A stretch of DNA of 7,653 nt, from positions 1 to 7,653 of the forward strand of contig JAKAFQ010000183.1 of the NCBI GenBank assembly GCA_021817875.1. Direction: 5' to 3'. Shown in pieces: positions 1-4,404 of this stretch (its first letter is position 1; every line of letters begins with the position of its first letter). The translations under genes were made by a program, and so were the position numbers. This DNA comes from Pseudomonadota bacterium. GTDB lineage: Bacteria; Pseudomonadota; Gammaproteobacteria; Steroidobacterales; Steroidobacteraceae. The notes beneath the pieces are model-generated. The model worked only from the letters and a program-made list of their open reading frames with translations, was not told where the DNA came from and did not search any database.

Positions 1-2487
1 CAGCAGCTCGGCCTGCGCCCGGGTCTCGACGCCTTCGGCGATCAGCTTGATGCCGAGGCGCCTGCCGATGGCGATGATCGCCTCGACGATGGCGCGGTCG
101 CTCTCGTCCACCGAGATGTCACGGATGAAGGAGCGGTCGATCTTGATGTAGTCGATGTCGAACTTCTTCAGGTACGACAGCGACGAGTACCCCGTGCCGA
201 AGTCATCGAGCGAGACCGTCATGCCGAAACCCTGCATCTGCTCGAGCTGCGCGAACACCTCGGCGCGGTCCTCGAGCAGCAGACCCTCGGTGATCTCGAT
301 GCTCAGCATCCGTCCCGAGATGCCCTCGCTGCTCAGATGTTTCAGCCAGCCCGACGCCCCATCACGACTGGTGAATTGCCGCGGCGATCGGTTGACGGCG
401 ATCCGCAGCAGGTCGTCCGGCGGCGCCGAGGCGCGCCGGTTCCATTCCCGGGCGACGCGCGCGGCGTGCCGGAACACCCGCTCGCCGATGGCGTGGATCA
501 GGCCGCTGTTCTCCGCGACCGGGATGAACACCGAGGGCAGCACCAGGCCGCGACTCGGGTGCAGCCAGCGCGCCAGGGCTTCGGCTTTCACGATCCGGCC
601 CGTGGCGATGTCGACGATCGGCTGATAGTGCACGGTGAACTGATCCTGCTCGAGCGCCTGGCGCAGGTCGTGAATCATCCGGGCATCGCCGAGGGTCTTG
701 CAGTCGGCGATCGCGCCATAAAAGATCAACTGGTTGCGTCCGGCCGCCTTGGCGGAATACATCGCGTGATCGGCGTAGCGCAGCAGGATGTCCGGGTCGC
801 GCTCGTCGTCCGGGAAGAGGCTCGCGCCCATCGAGGCCGAGAGCGTCAGGCACCGTCCCTGCACCACGATGGGCTCGTTGATCGCATCGAGGAGGCGGTG
901 CGCGGTCGCTTCGCACTCCGGCAGGCTCGGTACGTCGGCGAGCACTGCCACGAACTCGTCACCACCGATGCGCGCCACCACGTCGCTGGAGCGCACGCTG
1001 TCGGCCAGTCTGCGCGCCACGGTCTGCAGGACCTGGTCGCCGGTGGCGTGGCCATGGACGTCGTTGGCGGGCTTGAAGCCATCGAGGTCCAGATACAGCA
1101 CGGCGACCCGGTGCCCGCGGCGCTCGGCGCGCTCGATGGCCCTGGTCAGACGTTTTCTGAGCAGCAGGCGATTCGGCAACCCGGTCAGGTCGTCGTGATA
1201 CGCCACGTGGCGCAGGTGGGCTTCGTGCTGCTTCAGGCGGCTGACATCGGCGAGCACGCCGACGAAGTACCGCACGGAGCCGTTGTGGCCGTCGACCGCC
1301 GCGATGTCGAGCTGCGCGGTGTAGCGCTCGCCGTTGCGCCGCTGATTGACGATCTCCCCGCTCCAGTGACCCTGCTGGCTGAGGCTCGACCACATGGCGC
1401 GGAAGAAGGAGTGATCATGGCGTCCGGAGGCGAGCAGACTCGGGGTGGCGCCGAGCGCCTCGCCGCGCTCGTAGCCGGTGATGCGGCTGAAGGCGGGGTT
1501 GACCTCGAGGATGCGGCCCGAGGCATCGGTGATCATGATGCCCTCGCGTGTCGCGCTGAAGACGCTCGCCGTCATGCGCAGCCGATCCTCCATGGCGCGC
1601 TGGGCGGTGATGTCCTGTCCGACCGCCAGCACGCCGCTCAACTGGCCGTCCTTCTCGAGCTCGGGAACGTAACGGATGCGGATCACGCTGCGCGTGCCGT
1701 CGGCCTGGGTCGAGGTCAGCTCCCGTTCCGTCGCCTGACCGGTGTCGGCCACCTGCCGGAGGGCGGCCAGGTGTCGGGTGCGGTCGGCCTCATCGCCGGG
1801 CGCCACCCAGTTCTCGAGCGGAGAGCGGCCGACGACCTGGCGGGCCTCGTGGCCGGTGAAGCGCTCGAACGCCGGGCTGACGTAGCTGCGGCGCAGGTCT
1901 TTCTCGTAGCGGACGATGAGGTCGGGGAGGTTCTCCACCAGGCTGCGAAACTGATGTTCGCGGGCCGCGACGGCCCTGCGGGCCTCCTCGAGCGCCGCCT
2001 CGGCGCGTTTGCGCTCCGTGATGTCGCGCCCGACGGTGATGACACGAGGCGGACTGCTGCCCGGCACCACCGAGACGGATACCTCGAATTCGCGCCGCTC
2101 GCCGCTGCGGGTCAGCAACGCGAGCTCGTAGGTGTCCGGAACGGGCTCGCCCGCCAGCCGCCGGCGATGGTAGTCGAGGATGCGCGCGCGGTCGTCGGGG
2201 TGCAGGATCGACTCGAGCGGCGGGTGCGCCGCGATCATGGCGTCGGTGAAGCCGAATTCGCGCGCGAGCGCGCGGTTGCCGACGTGGACGATGCGCCCAT
2301 CGGTGATGACCATCTGCTGGATCCCGATGTCGGTGAGCGCATTCAGCAGCGTTTCCTGGAAGGCGATGCGCTCGCGCAGCTGCGCCGCGGTGGGTTCGTA
2401 CCGCCCGGCCTGCGCGCTGTCCGGGAGGGCGGACAGATCCTGTCGTACTGCGCCGTCGCTGTCGAAGTCGCCGCGGCCGTCGCTCAC
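1..2487 (-). CDS. PAS-PAS-PAS-GGDEF-EAL cyclic-di-GMP signalling protein, C-terminus cut by window edge
   Basis: The reading frame is open for 829 codons from GTG at 2487 to base 1. GGDEF domains make c-di-GMP from two GTP; EAL domains hydrolyse it. Three PAS sensor domains come first, at about residues 41-157, 173-297 and 303-418 (typical PAS ends VGRDITERK and VGQDITAQR). GGDEF spans about 422-590, with metal-binding Asp467, the exact motif GGDEF at 508-512, and an RxxD inhibitory site (R499, D502) five residues before it. EAL spans about 603 onward: EAL at 636-638, Asn699, Glu731, DDFGTGYSS from 761, Lys782 and AEGVET with Glu818. Both active sites therefore look intact; only the last stretch of EAL lies outside. 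I see no signal peptide or membrane segment, so it is probably cytosolic. The start is fixed by an in-frame TGA two codons upstream (2491-2493) and a strong ribosome binding site. Which activity dominates, and what the PAS domains sense, cannot be read. Confidence 0.95.
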   Translation of the reverse strand, partial: MSDGRGDFDSDGAVRQDLSALPDSAQAGRYEPTAAQLRERIAFQETLLNALTDIGIQQMVITDGRIVHVGNRALAREFGFTDAMIAAHPPLESILHPDDRARILDYHRRRLAGEPVPDTYELALLTRSGERREFEVSVSVVPGSSPPRVITVGRDITERKRAEAALEEARRAVAAREHQFRSLVENLPDLIVRYEKDLRRSYVSPAFERFTGHEARQVVGRSPLENWVAPGDEADRTRHLAALRQVADTGQATERELTSTQADGTRSVIRIRYVPELEKDGQLSGVLAVGQDITAQRAMEDRLRMTASVFSATREGIMITDASGRILEVNPAFSRITGYERGEALGATPSLLASGRHDHSFFRAMWSSLSQQGHWSGEIVNQRRNGERYTAQLDIAAVDGHNGSVRYFVGVLADVSRLKQHEAHLRHVAYHDDLTGLPNRLLLRKRLTRAIERAERRGHRVAVLYLDLDGFKPANDVHGHATGDQVLQTVARRLADSVRSSDVVARIGGDEFVAVLADVPSLPECEATAHRLLDAINEPIVVQGRCLTLSASMGASLFPDDERDPDILLRYADHAMYSAKAAGRNQLIFYGAIADCKTLGDARMIHDLRQALEQDQFTVHYQPIVDIATGRIVKAEALARWLHPSRGLVLPSVFIPVAENSGLIHAIGERVFRHAARVAREWNRRASAPPDDLLRIAVNRSPRQFTSRDGASGWLKHLSSEGISGRMLSIEITEGLLLEDRAEVFAQLEQMQGFGMTVSLDDFGTGYSSLSYLKKFDIDYIKIDRSFIRDISVDESDRAIVEAIIAIGRRLGIKLIAEGVETRAQAELL

Positions 2488-2500
2488 CGATCACCCCCCC
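2488..2500 (-). promoter_or_regulatory. Extended ribosome binding site deciding the GTG start of the GGDEF-EAL gene
   Basis: Read on the minus strand, seven G are followed by TGATCG and then the GTG at 2487. This matches the extended anti-Shine-Dalgarno complement AGGAGGTGATC at 9 of 11 positions. Both differences are A to G, which can still pair by G-U wobble. The G run ends 6 bases before the start codon. A competing GTG at 2494 lies in another frame, inside the site itself, and does not encode the PAS-GGDEF-EAL protein. Confidence 0.7.
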
Positions 2501-2560
2501 TGCGCTGCGTCCCGAGAGCCCGGCCCCGCCGGGTCACGGGGCAGCCCTTTGCGCATCTGC
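2501..2560 (-). other. Structured 5' leader of the GGDEF-EAL gene
   Basis: On the minus strand this leader can form nested pairings. An outer stem joins TGCGC (2555-2551) with GCGCA (2505-2501). An inner 6-bp hairpin joins GCCCCG and CGGGGC (arms 2542-2537 and 2528-2523) with an 8-base loop. The segments TGCGCAAAGGGC (2555-2544) and GGGACGCA (2513-2506) resemble conserved stretches of the GEMM-I c-di-GMP riboswitch as I recall it. The spacing and the GNRA tetraloop do not match, so no riboswitch is called. I found no convincing -35/-10 pair between 2556 and 2607, so the promoter of the gene is unresolved. Confidence 0.3.
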
Positions 2561-2607
2561 CGGAGAGCGTTAGCGGTAGCGGGCCGGCCGACTTGAAGCC
2601 GGGCCTG

Positions 2608-2669
2608 AAAACTGAGACGCGCATCCGGTTGGCCGGCAGCCGCGCCGGGGTTCCGGTCGCGAGTCTCAG
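2608..2669 (-). terminator. Intrinsic terminator overlapping the stop codon of the FHA gene
   Basis: On the minus strand CTGAGAC (2669-2663) pairs perfectly with GTCTCAG (2618-2612). The pairing continues inward past single mismatches through CGCG/TGCG and CCGG/CCGG, giving a stem of about 17 positions. The 24-base interior holds another 5-bp hairpin (CCGGC/GCCGG). The stem is followed at once by TTTT (2611-2608) and then CA, so the U-tract is short. The TGA stop of the FHA gene (2668-2666) lies inside the outer arm. The arrangement suggests that transcription from the FHA gene mostly stops before the GGDEF-EAL gene. Confidence 0.6.
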
Positions 2670-3856
2670 CGGTGCGCCTCCGAGGGGGCGCCGCCGCCCT
2701 GCGGCATGTCGTGCGTATGGGGCTGCAGGGTCTCCTTGTAGGCCTCGGCAACGGCCTCCACGAAGCTGCGAGGGAGCTGACCCGCGGGGCCGAGGAGACT
2801 GCGATAAAAGGCGCTGAACAGCTCCCAGTACCGGGGTCCGCCCGGGTCCCGGGCGGCACGCTCGAAGCGCGCTTCGAGCTGCGCCGGGTCGAGCTGGCCG
2901 AGGAACTGCAGAAAGGCCGTCCGCTGGGCCTGGGCGAGGGCCTGCTCGTGAGCCTTGAGCGCATCGTGCCGCTCGCGCAGCCACCGCACCGCATCGAGGC
3001 TGTGCTCCTCGTGCTGGCGGATCAGGCTGAGCAGCAGCTCCTCGACGGTCGACTGCCCGGGCGAGGGACCGGCTTCCGGCGGCGGCAGCGGCACCGCCAC
3101 GCCAAGATGCGCCCGGATCTGTTCCTGGGTGCGCTCCACGTCCTTCAGGCCCACCAGCGCCTCGCGCAGCAGCCGCCCGGCCAGGTGCAGCAGCGCCGAG
3201 GTCTGTCCGGGCAGCTGGGCGGGCTTGAGCCCGGCGCCCCGCAGAAAGGCCTGCACCCCCGGAGGATCGGGCGTACCGTCCCCGCTTCCGGCTTGTGCTT
3301 CCCGGCCTGCCGCGCGCGCCAGGCGCGCGATGCGCCGCGCCACCGTGTCCTCGGTCGGCTCGGGCCGGGACCTGGCCGCGGGCGTGCGCACATCGGGCGC
3401 TGCCGCGCCCGGGGTGTCCACCGCCAGCAGATCGTCCAGATCGAGCACGGCCCCGATGTCGGTCTGCGCCGCTCCGAGCGGCTGGACCGCCATGATGCGC
3501 GAGGGCACCAGGGCGGAATCGCCGGCGGAAGCGCCCTCGAGCGACACGATGATGCGGTATTCCCCGAGACGCAGCACGTCGGCCTCGCGCAGCAGGTAGC
3601 CCTCCGAGCCGCGCTTGGCGAGCGGTTCGGCTTCATCGTTCACGTAGACGCCGTTGGTGCTGATGTCTTCCAGGTAATAATGCCCGTCGCGGAAATGCAC
3701 CCGGGCATGGTGGGCCGAGATGTAGCGGCGCGGATCGGGCAGCACCCAGTCATTGTCCGCCGAGCGGCCGATCGTGCCGCCGCTGACCCCGAAGGTCATG
3801 CTCTCGTGATCGGCCAGGTGCCGATGCTCGCTGATGACGTGCAGGCGAAGCGCCAT
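2666..3856 (-). CDS. tagH: Type VI secretion-type FHA domain protein (TagH/ImpI-like), no other T6SS gene in view
   Basis: This 396-residue protein opens with an FHA domain at about 5-105, which in this family binds phosphothreonine peptides. The key residues are present: G30-R31, S47 and H50 in SAHH, and N68-G69 in STNGVYVN. A Pro/Ala-rich linker covers about 106-198. The C-terminal half (about 199-378) looks like the TagH/ImpI C-terminal region: FLRGAGL, then LLREALVGL, then a helical block with LKAHEQALAQAQ, LDPAQLEARFE and RYWELFSAFYRSL. A proline-rich stretch (about 253-268) sits where I recall a conserved NPLKFS-type motif in canonical members, so this one is divergent. In T6SS the protein acts with a Thr kinase/phosphatase pair (PpkA/PppA in Pseudomonas) to control assembly. 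It is predicted cytosolic, with no signal peptide. The ATG at 3856 places MALRLHVI directly before the FHA fold. Only a weak GAGG precedes it, but a short upstream frame ends 2 bases before. No kinase, phosphatase or T6SS structural gene is visible, so the secretion link is inferred from family only. Confidence 0.85.
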   Translation of the reverse strand: MALRLHVISEHRHLADHESMTFGVSGGTIGRSADNDWVLPDPRRYISAHHARVHFRDGHYYLEDISTNGVYVNDEAEPLAKRGSEGYLLREADVLRLGEYRIIVSLEGASAGDSALVPSRIMAVQPLGAAQTDIGAVLDLDDLLAVDTPGAAAPDVRTPAARSRPEPTEDTVARRIARLARAAGREAQAGSGDGTPDPPGVQAFLRGAGLKPAQLPGQTSALLHLAGRLLREALVGLKDVERTQEQIRAHLGVAVPLPPPEAGPSPGQSTVEELLLSLIRQHEEHSLDAVRWLRERHDALKAHEQALAQAQRTAFLQFLGQLDPAQLEARFERAARDPGGPRYWELFSAFYRSLLGPAGQLPRSFVEAVAEAYKETLQPHTHDMPQGGGAPSEAHR

Positions 3857-3858
3857 GC

Positions 3859-3921
3859 TCAGCAGCCTCGCCGTGTACCGGGGCGGTTGCCGGGGGCGAC
3901 GCGAGCGCGTCGGGGTTGCAT
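3859..3921 (-). CDS. Possible 20-residue leader peptide upstream of the FHA gene
   Basis: On the minus strand an ATG at 3921-3919 opens 20 codons and a TGA at 3861-3859. AAGGAG (3933-3928) lies 6 bases before the ATG and is the best-formed Shine-Dalgarno in this intergenic region, much stronger than the one before the FHA gene. The peptide starts MQPRRARV, ends RRGC and has 6 Arg in 20 residues. The stop codon is 2 bases from the FHA gene's ATG and in a different frame, a spacing that suits translational coupling. No family is recognised. It may be a regulatory upstream frame rather than a functional peptide, or chance. Confidence 0.4.
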   Translation of the reverse strand: MQPRRARVAPGNRPGTRRGC

Positions 3922-3978
3922 CGAAAACTCCTTCACTCGGGCGCCGCTCGTGCGCAGAAAAGCGGGTACCGCCCGCGG

Positions 3979-3998
3979 CCGCCCGATTTGCCGGGCGG
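3979..3998. repeat. Inverted repeat CCGCCCG/CGGGCGG in the divergent control region
   Basis: A perfect 7-bp inverted repeat (3979-3985 and 3992-3998) surrounds ATTTGC. No T-tract follows on either strand, so it is not a simple terminator. It lies near the expected -35 position of the plus-strand promoter and at the predicted start of the minus-strand transcript. It could be an operator or an RNA hairpin; no regulator family can be assigned. Confidence 0.45.
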
Positions 3999-4014
3999 GG
4001 GTGAGGATACCCCC
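3997..4014. repeat. Inverted repeat GGGGGT/ACCCCC abutting the TATAAT box
   Basis: A perfect 6-bp inverted repeat (3997-4002 and 4009-4014) with the 6-base centre GAGGAT ends directly at the first base of the TATAAT. It shares two bases with the neighbouring CCGCCCG/CGGGCGG repeat, so the two are mutually exclusive as fully formed hairpins. It occupies the -35 to -10 spacer of the plus-strand promoter, where a bound repressor would block polymerase. Operator function is inference. Confidence 0.4.
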
Positions 4015-4031
4015 TATAATGTGGCTCCCAA
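4004..4031 (-). promoter_or_regulatory. Candidate sigma-70 promoter for the leader peptide and FHA gene
   Basis: On the minus strand TTGGGA (4031-4026) and TATCCT (4009-4004) are separated by 16 bases, each matching four of six consensus positions. Transcription would begin near 3997, giving about 75 bases of leader before the short upstream frame. The match is modest, and its placement over the plus-strand promoter makes it notable but unproven. Confidence 0.3.
4015..4020 (+). promoter_or_regulatory. Consensus -10 box for the DUF1820-purL operon
   Basis: TATAAT is a perfect -10 hexamer, which is conspicuous in DNA this rich in GC. No good -35 lies 15-19 bases upstream; the nearest, TTGCCG at 3988-3993, is 21 bases away. 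The promoter therefore either relies on the strong -10 or needs an activator. The start would fall near 4027, giving a leader of about 30 bases before the DUF1820 ATG. This also excludes translation starts at or upstream of 4021. Confidence 0.6.
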
Positions 4032-4056
4032 ACTAGCAGCGGGTCTTCCGCGATCC

Positions 4057-4395
4057 ATGGCAGCCAGTCACATTTTCCGCATTATGTTCGCCCACCAGGG
4101 CAAGGTCTACGAGGTCTACGCCCGCAAGGTCAACCATGGCGAGCTGTTCGGGTTCATCGAGGTCGAGGACCTGGTCTTCGGCGAGCGCTCCTCGGTGGTG
4201 CTCGACCCGTCCGAGGAACGCATCAAGAGCGAATTCAGCGGGGTCAAGCGCACCTTCCTGCCGCTGCACTCGGTGCTGCGCATCGACGAGGTCAAGAAGC
4301 AGGGGGTGAGCAAGATCACGGCGCTCGAGGGCGGGGCGAGCGTGGCGCAGTTCCCGATGCCGCTGTACTCGGTGCCCCCGGGCGAGAAAAAGTAA
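4057..4395 (+). CDS. DUF1820 family protein of unknown function
   Basis: This 112-residue protein fits the DUF1820 family along its whole length: MAASHIFRIMF, QGKVYEVYAR, GFIEVEDLVFGE, the stretch SSVVLDPSEE, GVKRTFLPLHSVLRIDEV and a C-terminus ending PPGEKK. No function is established for the family that I can name. The protein is small and soluble-looking with no membrane segment, and I see no cysteine. The frame is open upstream to 3916, but the ATG at 4057 is chosen because the family begins at MASxHIF, and the TATAAT at 4015 puts an in-frame GTG at 4021 and all earlier codons before the transcript start. No clear Shine-Dalgarno precedes it. purL starts 9 bases after its stop, so the two are very probably co-transcribed. 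A role linked to purine synthesis is not supported by anything else here. Confidence 0.9.
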   Translation: MAASHIFRIMFAHQGKVYEVYARKVNHGELFGFIEVEDLVFGERSSVVLDPSEERIKSEFSGVKRTFLPLHSVLRIDEVKKQGVSKITALEGGASVAQFPMPLYSVPPGEKK

Positions 4396-4404
4396 ATCGC
4401 CTCC

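Noticed and set aside
1790..2494. Minus-strand frame starting at the GTG at 2494
   Set aside because: It begins inside the ribosome binding site of the GGDEF-EAL gene and is out of frame with it; the translation is Arg/Pro-rich without domains.
2494..2500. Seven-G tract as a phase-variable switch for the GGDEF-EAL gene
   Set aside because: Seven is short for a slippage tract, it lies outside the coding frame, and it is better explained as the core of the ribosome binding site.
2501..2555. A confident call of a GEMM c-di-GMP riboswitch
   Set aside because: Only two short blocks resemble the aptamer; the tetraloop, spacing and second stem are wrong, so it is reported only as a low-confidence observation.
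2569..2589. Short period-6 run (AGCGTT, AGCGGT, AGCGGG) and the GGCCGGCC palindrome
   Set aside because: Three imperfect units and an 8-base GC palindrome are expected by chance in DNA this rich in GC.
337..2817. 826-codon plus-strand open frame opposite the GGDEF-EAL gene
   Set aside because: It lies antisense to a protein with clear PAS, GGDEF and EAL motifs, shows no recognisable domain, and is expected where high GC at third codon positions removes stop codons on the opposite strand.
2672..4036. 454-codon plus-strand open frame opposite the FHA gene and through the control region
   Set aside because: The minus strand carries intact FHA residues and a TagH-like C-terminus; the plus-strand translation matches nothing I recognise and runs through both promoters.
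3916..4056. N-terminal extension of the DUF1820 protein
   Set aside because: The 47 extra codons precede a consensus -10 box and the family's typical MASxHIF start, so they are unlikely to be transcribed with the gene.
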